From positions 1 to 64,000 of the forward strand of contig JAEUWP010000470.1 of assembly GCA_018524725.1 (NCBI GenBank): DNA of 64,000 bases. Direction: 5' to 3'. The DNA comes from Podaxis mareebaensis (Eukaryota; Basidiomycota; Agaricomycetes; Agaricales; Agaricaceae). Of this stretch, positions 34,488-47,314 are shown in pieces. Every line of letters begins with the position of its first letter. The stretch's first letter is position 1. Position numbers and translations under genes: made by a program. Under the pieces are notes generated by a model, which did no database searches, had not been told where the DNA came from, and saw nothing but the letters and a program-made list of their open reading frames with translations.

Positions 34488-36039
34488 TGGAGGGTGAGGC
34501 TACTGGCTGGAGGTATAGAAGCCGCGGAAATTTCTTTCGCATGAACGGTAAGCCATCGGTGAGTCCTTATACCACTCCTTATCGGCGATACTCCCTAGCG
34601 GAACGTCGTGTGATGGCACCAGACATCATCCTGAGTGCATATGTCACAGGTCCCGCCCAATCGGAAGTCATATAGTGGATTTAGAGCTGGAGAATGGACC
34701 TAAGAAGGTATCAGTGTTTGGAGTGAAGGCATTGTGAGCATGAGGCGTGTGGAAATCCTAAAAATAGGCCAGGTTCGGGGAAGAGATTACCTTCCCATGA
34801 GATGTAGTAAATAGATAGCCGAATAAGCCGTATTTGAAAGGGTTTGCCTGAAAGAGATCCGGTGGGGTTGGGCTCAGAGGGGCGCCAGGTATCACGACGA
34901 GAGAATGAATGCTAAAACAGTCCCAGTTGACGGTGAAGATATCCTTGGGTTCCATCTCGAGGGAATTGAGTAGAGTTATGATAAGTGGACGATTTTTGAG
35001 TGAAGAAGCTACAGTTTATGGATCTTAGTCCCTCCCCAGCCAACACACAGCGAACGCAACAGGATCAAGAAGCCCTAGTCAGCTGCTAACCCTTTTTCGA
35101 CATGGATTTCACAGGGCAAGCATGCGCGAGCAATAAGAGAAGCGGGCAGTTGGTGAGGAACATAAGTGCCGCATCAGGTGGGGTACGAACCTGGTGCGAA
35201 TTCTTGTGCAGCGTGACGAGTCACGGGCCCCGGACCACTCAACGCGCGACCACACCACCAACCACCATGGCGCGAGACCAGAATCGTGCCAAGGCTACGC
35301 CTCTACAGCGTTCAGACTCGCAATATCCCACCCACCCTCCCTCGAAGACGACTACATGGTGAGGCCGAAGGCATACGCATGGCAGTGACCCGTTAGCGTT
35401 CCTCCTTTCCCCTCACAGCCCTGGATCCTGGCGAGCCCCCTGGCCTCCAACGGCCACTCCCACTCACACATGCAGTCGTCTTCTGAGTACCTTCCCATTC
35501 GAGTACTACCTTTCCTATGTATTGACGCATTCAACGGAATAGACATTCTTCTTCCTTACCTTACCCGTCACGCACAAGCACTAGAGCTGTTCTGGAACAT
35601 GTATGCGAAATTCAAATTCAGAGTCCGATATCTGCATCAGCACTTAGCGCTTAGCATGGACTAGAACTGATGTCTTTCATGCTATCGCTACGTTGTCTTG
35701 ACACGTGCATAACATAACGTTTGAACATATGGCCTGGGTGGAAGAAAAGCCACGTTCAGGACTTTCCGGTCATTCCAGTGCAAAAGTTCTTCTGGGAACC
35801 CTAGGACAATCTCAAGGCCCAATAGCACCCGGAGTTGGCGAAGAAGGCAACTTTGTTTCCCTTAACTTTAGAAGTCTCCAAGCACTTTGTGGAGTATACT
35901 GGGTTAAGTCTCTCGATGTATGCACGGGAGACATACTAATCGATTTTTTGAATAGCGGTGTGTGTTTATTTTCTTCCATTGGGCGGTTTGTTAAGCTCTT
36001 ATTCATTCTCGTTTCTACCAATTTCAGTATCTGGTGCCA
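34488..36039. other. Intergenic, no supported gene
   Basis: 1.55 kb between the transporter start and the first RNase gene. It includes the transporter promoter. Two short frames (34758-34955 minus, 35705-36091 plus) were considered and not accepted. No repeat or RNA gene recognised. Confidence 0.45.
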
Positions 36040-36642
<603 letters not shown>

Positions 36643-36682
36643 ATCGTTCACGGATTTCGATACCGTCCACTCACCTCTGGCG

Positions 36683-36689
36683 ATTTATA
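36683..36689 (-). promoter_or_regulatory. TATA box of RNase copy 1
   Basis: On the minus strand GGTATAAATCG is centred about 45 bp before the ATG, inside a short GC-flanked sequence. Confidence 0.5.
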
Positions 36690-36852
36690 CCTCTGCGAAG
36701 AAGACGCCAATCAGAACTTACCACGATGCGGAAGAACGTGAAGCTACGAAACATATGCTCCTCGCCATGTTCGTCCTATTCTTGTCCCAGATAACTAATC
36801 CTATTCAGGTTGATAGCAATACATGCAGTGTGGTATATTTCCTTGACAGGAT

Positions 36853-37513
<661 letters not shown>

Positions 37514-37576
37514 CCTAAGGATCGAAAATAGCACAAACAAGAGCTACAGAGAAACAAAAACCCCAATTTCATCTCT

Positions 37577-37585
37577 TTTTATAAA
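37577..37585 (-). promoter_or_regulatory. TATA box of RNase copy 2
   Basis: Minus-strand CTTTATAAAAAG lies about 65 bp upstream of the ATG, similar in placement to the TATA of copy 1. Confidence 0.5.
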
Positions 37586-38600
37586 GCCCTGCTTCCAGAG
37601 GCCATCCCCGCGAGTTTGATAAAAGGCCGAAACTCTAGCGATAACAACTCCAAAGAATTCTACCCAATGAAATGCTATCCTCGTCTTAACCCATATGCAC
37701 CCGAACTACGGTGTAACGGTCGTCCAGCGATAAAGAAGCATTACACATGTTATCGGTTGCACACGTTCAGCAGGTTGTCGACCACATGCGTCCTTTATTC
37801 CTGATCTAAGCCTCTCCACAGCGCCGCTCAGATGGCATGTCACAGCATGATGCATCAACGTATGGTCATGCACACTAATTCTGGTAACTATTGATATTAA
37901 ACTGTGGTTCGCGGCGATAAACGTTTTTGATTAGTCGTGAACGGTCGAGTCTTCGGCGGAAACTGCCCATATGTTTCTCGTTGAAGCGATTGGCACGTGT
38001 GATGTCATTTACGAATTCGCTGACTTTTAAGCATCTTACAATACTTATACGGTATAGCTGAGTGATCAACAGAAGAGGCTACATATCTGAATGAGGGGCT
38101 CGCACATGGTGTTGTCGTTAAGGACATAGAAGGACAGACACCGCGTGCGGGGTCCTTAATCTGCGCGACCCAAGTAAGGAAACCCCAGTGTTTCGGACAG
38201 AGCAAGCAATGGATACCGAACGAGGTCCCATCTATAATCACCTGGACTAAATTACAATAACCTTTTATAATACAGATGTGGCCGAACCAGAAGATTTTTG
38301 GTACTCGCACATAAACGACAGCAGTAACAAAACATGAAGCAAAAGGAAAAAAAAAACAGTCCATGGAAAACAAGCAGATAACTGTGACGAATAGGATGGT
38401 TATGGCGAGCGCGTATGACAGTCATTGATGATCGTCCGAAAAGGAATATTATAAAAAGCCAAGTATGTGAAATGTCCATGTCGCGGAAAACACGAAGAGA
38501 ACAGAAGGCCATGATCGAATGCGTTCATTATCGTTGTGCAGAGCGAATCGTCAGTCGTGGATAAAATCATAAGGGAAGGGTGAAGAGTGTAATCAATCAA
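37586..38600. other. Intergenic, no supported gene
   Basis: About 1 kb upstream of RNase copy 2 and downstream of the Pal1-like gene. It is somewhat AT-rich near 38250-38600, as expected for a 3' UTR. No domain-bearing frame found. Confidence 0.45.
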
Positions 38601-41269
38601 TCACTTCCTCTTGCTCAGAACCTTTTTGTGTGCTCTCTCAGCACCACGAGCATTCCTGTCAGCTGACACAATATTAGCCGAAAACGAAACCGCAGCAACC
38701 GGAGGAGCTGGAGGTTCCTTCGAAGGTTTTAAACCTCCAATTAGACTTATTCGTTTGCGAAGTTTGCCGTTTGATGGGGCCATAGGAATGTCTTGGGCTC
38801 GTGGTGGTGGAGCAAGGGAAGAAGGTTTGACCTTTGGCGGGGAAGGGTTCCGAGGATAGACGGCGTTTGCCTGAGGATCAAACCGAATTTGATGTGTCGT
38901 AGCCTGATTCTGTAGTGTCGGTTGAAGAGGCGCAGGCATAACGAGACGTTTCGGAAGGTATCGGTTCCTACGAGGATTCTCCCCACCCTGGGAACGACTC
39001 GAGGCATTAGACGTCGTCATGATAGACTGTTGGACACTCCTGGTATCGGATTCCCGATCGCGTAGGCTTGGTGTACTGGATGATGGTGGAGTGCCACCTC
39101 CGGCTTTGAGCGACGAGGCAAGCATTGACCGGTCTGTGTAAGGTCCTGAAGAACCCAGAGCGTATGTAGAAGATCGGCTAAGACCAGGGTTAACAGGAGC
39201 GACGCGCTGCTGTAAAGGCTGTGGCTGAAGACTGTATATCTCATGTCTACTTGAGCGTGAATATTGTTGGGGTGGTGGAGCTTGACCGGGATGAAGGTGC
39301 CAAGAAGTGTGCCGTGAAGGAGAAGGGACGGGAGCAGGGGCAGGAACGAACTGCGACATAGGTCCTTGAGGAATAGGTTCTGGATGGGTCATACTGGCGG
39401 GTGGTGCGTCCCAAGCTTCGCCCCTGTGATGGTTTTGCATCATTGCAGGCTCCTGCGATCGGTATTCATGGGGGACTTGCGTTCGCGAGGGAGAAGAGCT
39501 GGGTTGGTTGTGCACACTAGACGGCGGACTAGGCTCATCTGTTGGTTCTCGCAGCACGATCTTAACTGAGGAACGGGGACTTGAATCGGTCTCCGAGGCG
39601 ACCACTGTTGCACCTGTGTCGGAGCTCGCATGTGAGTCGTTCTGGCCAGCACCCATCAAAGCCATCCCAATCGCCAAACCGGCATCATCATCTTCGCCAG
39701 AGTGTGTAGTCGCAGCAGTGGGAGACGGCGTACGACGCCGTGTGGGTTTGGAATCAGTTAGCGAGACAGCATCCATCCCCGGATATTTGCCGAGAGAACC
39801 GGGCTGAGGAACCGAGGGAACCATTTGCGTTGGCATCGGTCGCTCCAGCGAAGGTCGAGGTTCGCTCGTTGGTGCACTAGGCTGAGGATAAGCATGGTGC
39901 GCGTGGTGATCGTGATGCCTACTAGGTTGAGGTTGAGGTGGGGGGTGAGGATGAGGATATGGATAGGGGTGTGGGTGAAGGGGCTCGTGAAGGGGTTCGT
40001 GCGGTGGTGGTGCGAAATCGCGGGGAAGAATTTGGCCTGGCTTCAAGCCTAGAGAGCCCTTTTGTAATGCTATGATTTGAGCATTTCTGTAGACCTGCAA
40101 ATAACCGGATTAATCCAAAAATTGAATCCCTGGAATATTTGCGCATACATCACCAGACATCATAAAACCTCGCCCACCAGGAGGCTAGAACACGTTGTAA
40201 TGAACGACGCTAGCCACAGGAAAGAAACAGCGGAACGTACCTGGGCACGAGCAACCCGTTCGTGCTGTTTCGGAGTCGAATCCTTCTGCACAAACCTCGA
40301 AATCGCCTCATAAGGTCCTCCATGATGTATTGCCGCACCAAAAGGGTTGGACTCGTCCAACTCGTCAATCTTGTCCAAGTCTTGTCGGAGTCGGCGATCG
40401 TCGGCTACACGTCCAGCAGCAGCCGCAACAGCAGGCACAACCTTCCCAGCCTCGCCAGTTCCAACCGTCTTCGCGCGGGGAGGCATAACCGGTCGGTCCG
40501 ACCGATATAACTCAGGAGCAGACCGTGCGGGGTGATGTCGAGGAACGTGGACGGGTCTTGGACCCATGTCGTATGGCGGGGGTGGTTGCATGCGTAACAT
40601 GGCGCTGTCGGTGCTGCTGGGTGTTTGCGATGAGGACGAGGATGAACTGGCGTTACTATCGCTAGACTCCACACCGGGTGAAGAACCTAGAAGTCGAGAG
40701 AAGAAACCTGGGCGTTTCTTGGGTTCTGGTTTTGACGATGAAGGCTGCTGCGGGTGTTGCTTCGAAGGGTGGGCATCATGCGGCATATCGACTTCCGGAT
40801 GCACGTGAGGCTCAGACGATGAAGGGTCGGTGGACGCCGATGACGATAATGTTGATGCCACAGCAGAAGAAGCGAGGTGAATGGGAGGTGATGACGATGA
40901 GGATTCCGTGGAAGGCCGATTATCTGGACTTTCGATAGTTGGGGGGCTGGATGGGGCTATGAAGTCAGACTGGGGCTGGGCGCTGGTCCTGTTATCAGGC
41001 GCTTCTGGCTCTGGCACTGCAGGAGTGTTGGGCGGTTGAGGGGGGTAGAATTCCTCGCCGTTTACCGGACGCTGTTTCTTGAGAGTAGGATGGCCGGGAC
41101 CAGGGGGAGTGCTCCACGCGGGGGGTTGATTGGAGGAAAAGAATGGGTTGGAAAGAGGGTCAGGTGAGAACGCTGGGTCATCATAAAAGTTAGAAGTAGT
41201 AATATTAGGCAACTTGTCAGGTACTGGAACGTGAGGAGTCGAATGCTTGGGGTGTGAATTGAATTTCAT
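38601..41269 (-). CDS. Pal1-like cell-morphology protein, Pro/Ser-rich
   Basis: Predicted 852 residues from exons 41269-40241, 40184-40149 (36 nt) and 40094-38601, joining in frame. Most of the chain is low-complexity Pro/Ser/His, so it is largely disordered. One conserved core lies around residues 310-345: DELDESNPFGAAIHHGGPYEA. It resembles the Pal1 signature (LDxTxxFGxxxxHHDGPFDA), a fungal protein that associates with sites of growth and endocytosis. The next exons add PPGGRGFMMSGD and LKPGQILPRDF. It also carries a PPxY motif (QPPPPYDMG) and an internal NPF. The frame stays open upstream of 41269; I chose this ATG because it begins the typical disordered chain. The Pal1 assignment rests on one motif. 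Confidence 0.65.
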
Positions 41270-42031
41270 GGACCGGGGGTCCTGCGCCGGTTGAGGAACA
41301 ATAAAATGGGAGAACAAGGCTGTGGCTTTTATGCCCGTCGTTATACTTTTGTCTTCATCGCCACCGCTGGGCCAGACGCATACAGACGTCACGCTTGATT
41401 TGCCACTTTTGGAGACGGATACGTCCGGATGATTGTTGACACGCGTCGAGTAGATCCATGCTACTTTTTGTTGCTGCATGACGGTTAGAGCGGAAATGAG
41501 TAGGGAATGTGGAAATATCCACCTTGCGCTCGACTTCGAATATGTATGTGCAAAACAAGAAACAGGGACGGTTTGACGGCGATTACGGACGAGAATATGA
41601 CGTATAAGACCACGACCACATCGAAAGAAGGGTTTGAATGGGCGGAAAAATTGTCCCCAGATCAACACGTTTTGTGATGACCGGCCAAAGCTGACCATGT
41701 TCTTGCAATGTGCAAGGTAGTCCCAAAGACTTTTTATGTCATTAATCTGGTCAATTACTAAATCTAGTCTCCCGACTCTGGTTTCAAATACCAACTCTCG
41801 CACGTGGTGCGGCGCATCGCGGTTTCATTTTCGAGAACAGTAAGGCCACTAGGGACCAAGGCCTGCAGGAATAATCTTGTTTCGTGATGTGCTCTAACCA
41901 TCCATCGTAAATGGGACGTAGGGTTCATGTATTACTAAAGTGTGTCAAGGGTTGTCCATGAAATGATGTGAAGAAATCTAAACGACGAGAACTAAGATCA
42001 CCCCAAGAAAGCTAACGAATGTATTCATCAT
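41270..42031. other. Upstream region of Pal1-like gene
   Basis: 762 bp between the Pal1-like ATG and the stop of the KEN-box gene (both minus). A minus frame continues open to 41803 but has no recognisable content. Likely promoter, 5' UTR and neighbouring 3' UTR. Confidence 0.45.
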
Positions 42032-44526
42032 TTATGTTACCCGCCGAAGAGTCGGCAAGCCTCCTGACTTCAAACTCTTGGGGGCAGGTAGTCGAGAGGT
42101 CAAGGTCGAATTACGAGAAAGAGGCTTTGGTAACGACGAAGCTGTAGCCGAGGTCGTCCCCAATTGAGTAGGCGCCTTCAACCCACTAGGAATGGCACTC
42201 GGGCGGGTCTGTGTAGACGGTAGAGCTGAGGTCGAGGGTGCGGGAACCCTTCGGGGTCCTCCTGTGGAAGGTACCGGCATCGTCACCGCTCTTGGGGCAG
42301 CAGATTTCAATTGTGGTCCTTCAGAGACTGGCACGCGACGTGGACCTGATCCATTCGTCTGTGTAGTAGTGACAGAGGCACGAGGAGGCACGAGTGATTT
42401 CGGTCGCGTCAGTTGAGGAGTTGGTTGTGGCTCAGGTTCGGCCGGTTGTGCTGTCTCCTGTTCTGTTGCTGCTTTTCGTGTCTTGAGAGCGACGATCTTC
42501 GGCAATTCCAAGACCTTAGGAGGAGCAGCCGAGGCACCTTTCTGATTGGCATTACCAACAGATCCTGAGGTACCCAACGTCGAATCACTTCGTTCATGAC
42601 CGTTAGTCCTTGGTCTCTTGACAATTTTAAGAGCAGGGACAGCTGGAGGAAGTGAAGGGATAGAGCTGTCCTTGACAGGCTTTGGCGTAGTAAGCTGAAG
42701 GGAGCGTCTTCGCTTTTCAACCGAGATAGGCGGGGCAAATACGGGGCCGGCGGAGGTAGCAGGAGAGTGCAAGGAAGGGGCCTTCAATCCATTTCCATTA
42801 GAGGGTGAGAGGGAGAAGGATGGTGATCTTGCTAAAGGGTGAATTAGATCAATCTGCCCTCGAAGTAACGGTCACTGATACTCACACAATAGATTTGTTG
42901 CTGTGGGCGGTGAAGATATATCGATGAGACGCGGTGAAGAAATTGCAATAGGAATGCTCATGCGCTTGCGGAGAGTTTTGAGGTCGGAACCTATGGCCCA
43001 TGGTAATCAAGGTCGAAGTTACATGAGAGCACACATACCCCTCGTTGGTTGGGCGTCGCCGGATTGGTGAGCGGGAGTGGATGGTGTACTAGGCACTTGA
43101 ATACAAGTCAGGGCCATTGACCAAAATAGAGGTTCTTCATTCCTCACCGTCAACTGGAGTTGCGGGTGCTGGCGAGCTTGAAACCGAAGAGACATCTGCC
43201 CCCACAATGTCAGATTCAGGTAGTAAAGTAAGAGATAAGTGCCTTACCATCCATTGCAGTACCCTTGTCTTCTTTCCTGTCAGAATATGTCTTCAACGCC
43301 CTCTCCATATTAATCCTCTCCATCTCCAAATCGAAGCTAGGATCGTCTTCAACTGTACTCAAGAACGACTCCATTCCATTCTGCGGATTGAGAAACGATA
43401 ACTTGTCACTCAATAAGTCAAACGACATATCCTCCGATTGCATCTGCATTTGAAAAGATGCATGGAGGTCGACCGAGACGCGGTTACGGTCATTGGAGGA
43501 GGTATTAGGTGGATTAGGGCGCAGCCTGGCCGAGGGAGCGTTTTCTTCGTCGGATTCCAGTTCCGGCCCAGGCTCGGGAAGGGGCATGATCGACGCATGA
43601 GGGGAAGATCGAGAGACAACAATAGGGATAAAAGTGTCGCCTAGAGGGGGCTCAGAAGGTTCAGTCGAGTTGGTGGGTGTGAAAGAGTTGGTCTTGGAAG
43701 TTTCGAGGGTAGCGACAGGTTCACCAGAGACTTGTCCTTCAGCCATACTGGGCGTGGATTGGCGATCGGCAGTGACCGAGAAACCGGAATGAGAAGTCTC
43801 TCCAAGAGAATTTCCGGTGTCGTCGACCTCGCCAGCAGGAGAGTTAAGGAGAGAAAGCTCCTGTGTGGGCATAGTGGGCGAAGGTGGAAGGGGAACGTCT
43901 TCAGGAACAATAGGGGACTTCGTTGCCAACTCGGGCCTCTTCACCTCTTCTGGTACTGGCTCCTTGAGAATGGCATCCTCCACGGATACGGATTCTTCCC
44001 GGATTAGCTCCCCTGAGAGAGCCTCTGACAGGAATGGCTGCTTTATGCGTGCGGGTGTAGTCTGCTCCAGAGAAATATCCGCGGACGGAATTCTGGGCGT
44101 CGGGAATGTGTTGCTTGTGGGCGATTCGACTACGGTCTTAAGAGTCCTGATTGGTGTCGCAGCTTTCACCATATCCTTAAATGTGAGAGTCGCATCTTCC
44201 TCGTCCTCGACCTGGTCAAAGCCAGTACTGAACTCTTCCTCCAGTGATTCATCCAGTAGAGTTTCGGGACACGAAGCGTCTTCGAGGGTCATGTCCCCAA
44301 TGTCAATCAGCCGGCGTTTCAGCGGCGCGGGTTGTGGGTGAGTTACCGGTTTGGTTATTTTGTTAACAAACATAGTCATCGTAAGACTGTTGGGAGAATC
44401 GTTGTGGTTCTCCTTGTCTGCGTCTGAGGCATTACGGCGTGGCGTGGAGGGAATTTCGCTAGTCGTGGAATTTGCAAGGGGATCGAAAAGGTTAATGATA
44501 CTGGGTCTAGGTCGGGTTCCAGACAT
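42032..44526 (-). CDS. Hypothetical KEN-box protein divergent from SLD2
   Basis: Predicted 762 residues from exons 44526-43248, 43195-43148, 43095-43039, 42990-42886 and 42831-42032, all joining in frame. I do not recognise a folded domain. The N-terminal part (MSGTRPRPSIINLFDPLAN) is followed by DADKENHNDSP, a good KEN box for APC/C-Cdh1 destruction. Many TP/SP sites, such as IPSTPRR and AATPIRT, could be CDK targets. A conserved-looking segment FLSTVEDDPSFDLEMERIN lies near residue 400. The C-terminal third is basic, Pro/Ser/Thr-rich (LPAPKSLKSGGLPTLRRVT end), like microtubule- or DNA-associated tails. It shares a 208-bp promoter with SLD2. A cell-cycle role is a hypothesis from these cues. 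Confidence 0.75.
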
Positions 44527-44734
44527 TCGTCGTGTGTCGTGGGGAGTCGGTATCTCTGGTGTCGTCTTGAAGGTGCTGTACGAATTAATTGCAAAATCGA
44601 ACCAAGGATCATGGCATGGTTCGTTGTTTGTGTTTGTGGACGCGCCGCGCGGTGTTATGCTCCCGTGACCGGAATTTCCATCTCATGTGTGCACCAAGTA
44701 CGCGAACTATGATCTCTATTAACTCTGCTTAACG
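44527..44734. promoter_or_regulatory. Divergent SLD2/KEN-box promoter with ACGCG elements
   Basis: 208 bp between two divergent ATGs. ACGCG occurs at 44640-44644 and ACGCGAA at 44700-44706, the core of MCB/SCB-type G1/S sites. MBF regulation of both genes is inferred. Confidence 0.45.
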
Positions 44735-46655
44735 ATGTCCGACGTCACCAGCATTCGTGCTGAGATAAAAGCTTGGGAACGCAGCTTCAAAGAGACCAAC
44801 GGCAGGGAACCTACTATTGACGATATCAAGAAACAACCAACCGTTGGTGTGTCGCGTCACCCCATTTATCTCGCGTCGGACTAACCCTACAAATCCAGCC
44901 CAGAAATACAAGCTCTACAAGAAGCTCTCCAAAGCTGCGACAACATCTTCGGGCTTGACTTCACGTCTCAATGACCCACCATCCACGCCACCACGAGCCA
45001 CGCCATCTGCTTTGAAACCGCCGAAACTTCTCAAATCTGCCCCGCGCGTAGCGGAAACCACTGCTCCTCTTGCAAGTTTCAATCCCTTCTCCCCCCAAAA
45101 GAAGGACAAGGGAAAGCGGAAAGAAACCATGCCATTCAACCTCCCCAAACCTGCAGCGAACCCATTTGCTAGTCCCCGGAAGTCCAAAGCCCGGAGTTCC
45201 CAAAGGCAGCTGTCCCCCGATCCCTTTCCGCTCATCCAATCCGCACAGCCCTCAACTTCAACTCAACTGCAAGAACCGCCATCGGCCGTCTCTCGAGCCC
45301 GGAAACGACTACGGGGGGAACCAGTGTCACCATCGCCAAGTAAAGAGAAACGCCGGCGCGTATTGTCCCCAGCCAGTCTCCCATTCCCAAAGCTACAACT
45401 CCAAGGGCTTGAAAACGACGATAGCGACGGCGGGGACGAGGAGGACAATGATCCTGACGGAGGGAATTCATCATTCGTTGATGATAGTCCTATGAAGCCC
45501 GTGGTGAACGGCAAGGCCTTCACAGCTCTCTTTGAGGAGACTGTCAAGCCAACATCCACGACGGATCTGTTTGGTGGTGACGTCTTGAACGTGAAGCCGC
45601 AGCCAAGTAATAAGCGTCCGAAGAATACGCTACCTAACATGGACGACGACGTATTCAGTGACGAGTCTAAAGTCAAGAGCAACACCAAATCATCCACGAA
45701 GTCCGGACCCTCTGTGAAGTCACGACCCTCAACGTTACCCAAATCACGGTCAAAGCTGATCCAGACGACATTACCCATCGCTACTAAGCTCTCCAATGGC
45801 GCTCATAAAGGAACGTCTCCTGAGGGCCGCATTTCAACCAAACGTGTTTTATCCGAACTCGAGTCGGGACTACACGACACGACTAACAGCGACACTGCCT
45901 TGACATCATCCCCCGATCCCTCCACCTCCACGTTCCAATTGCTTCCTCCATCACCTAACCCGAACGCCTCCCGACCCTCAGGGAAGTCAAAACCCAACGG
46001 CGCACGCAGTCACCAGCACCCCAAAGCCACCAGCCGCAAGAAAGCAAAGCTCCAGAACGGTGATGACGACATGGTAGACGACATGACAAACGACGACGGA
46101 AGCAGCTCCGACGGCTTCCACATGCAACAAAGCGTGAAACTCGTTCATCACTCACGCGGTATCCGTGCCATGTTACCGACTGAGGAGGGTAACTCCGAGA
46201 TCGAGGATCCTATATTGAATTACGCAAAGCGTGTTCAGCCTCGCGGTAAGGGTCTGGCGTCACCTGTAAAACAAGGTAGCAGTAATGGTATTGACGCGGT
46301 TCTGGATGAAGAAGATGGAGGTAAAGACGTGGGCTTCGCTACTGATGACGAGAAGGTGGAAGGCAACTTGCCTAATGAGTTGCGCCGCGTTTTGGTGTTA
46401 GAGTCATTGAAGTCGAAGAAGAATGAATACGAGGAGGAAAAGATTGTGAAGGGATTGTTGTCCGGGAGAAGAGTGGTACATTATGATCCCCGAAAGGGAG
46501 GTGAGATATGGGGTGTTGGGGAGGATAACAGAGACGAGTTCGCAGAAGATGAAGAGGGTGGAATTGATGAAGTGGCAGATGAATGGGAAGGAGACCCTGT
46601 CCCCTGGGAGGTTGGCGAGCTATCTGAGTCTCATTATCACTTAGAGGAAATGTAG
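44735..46655 (+). CDS. SLD2: DNA replication regulator SLD2 (DRC1)
   Basis: Predicted 622 residues from exons 44735-44846 and 44899-46655. Sld2, after CDK phosphorylation, binds Dpb11 and helps load the replicative helicase at origins. The conserved N-terminus is present: IRAEIKAWERSFKETNGREP, then DIKK and AQKYKLYKKL, as in Sld2/RecQL4. The rest is disordered and basic with numerous CDK-type sites, such as FSPQKK, ASPRKSK, LSPDP and VSPSPSK. An acidic tail rich in Asp/Glu/Gly ends the chain. The intron sits within the conserved block, between the codons for V and A of TVAQKYK. It lacks a RecQ helicase part, as in other fungal Sld2. Confidence 0.92.
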
Positions 46656-47314
46656 CAATTATCCAATGTATTCTGGACGATTCGCTTTTGCATATACTCC
46701 ATACCCAGATCTACGTTCGCGCTATTTGCGAGCTTGTTGTATGAATGGTCAACTTCGGATTAGATAGTTGTTTAGCGCGAAGCCCCTTCCGGTGCATCGT
46801 GTGCGTGACGACGTTACTTTCGATAAAGGAATCCAGATTGTTCTTGTATTCGGACTTACAACACGACTAACGGCTCTCGCTAAGTGGACATGGAACGGCA
46901 CTGCTTTCTTCGTTTCAACAATAGTATGAGATCAAACTTGCTGGCAAGGTTAGTCGTGCCTCCCTTGGTTTACAGACACCAGGGCAGCACCTTACTTTCA
47001 TTTCAGAGTCCAACAGCCTCGTTCCAAGCACATGTCTGCCTCAACCCGGTTTCTGAAGCTCAACTTTACATCAGGCATCTAATATTAACCGAGACGCCTT
47101 GTGCATACCCGAAACCGTTCGGAAATGAGCGACAGCAGCGTGTATGCCACACAGTCCAATGCGCAGGCATCTATAAGCCTGGGTCATCGACAAACCCTCT
47201 TTCCTCACTCTGTGGACTTCGTCCATTACCACCACTACTTCACGCATACCACTACCATCGTCGCCGTTGTAGGCACCCCTTTGCATTTTTTTCTTCGAAT
47301 TTCGAACAGTAGAC
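46656..47314. other. Intergenic, promoter of F-box gene
   Basis: 659 bp between the SLD2 stop and the F-box ATG. A frame of 142 codons (46884-47312) crosses it but looks non-coding in composition and ends next to the true ATG. No RNA gene recognised. Confidence 0.45.

Noticed and set aside
34595..34955. Possible two-exon 89-residue minus-strand gene before the transporter
   Set aside because: One intron gives an open frame, but there is no homology and it lies in the transporter promoter region.
46884..47312. 142-codon frame before the F-box gene
   Set aside because: Ends next to the F-box ATG, has irregular composition and reads like promoter/5' UTR.
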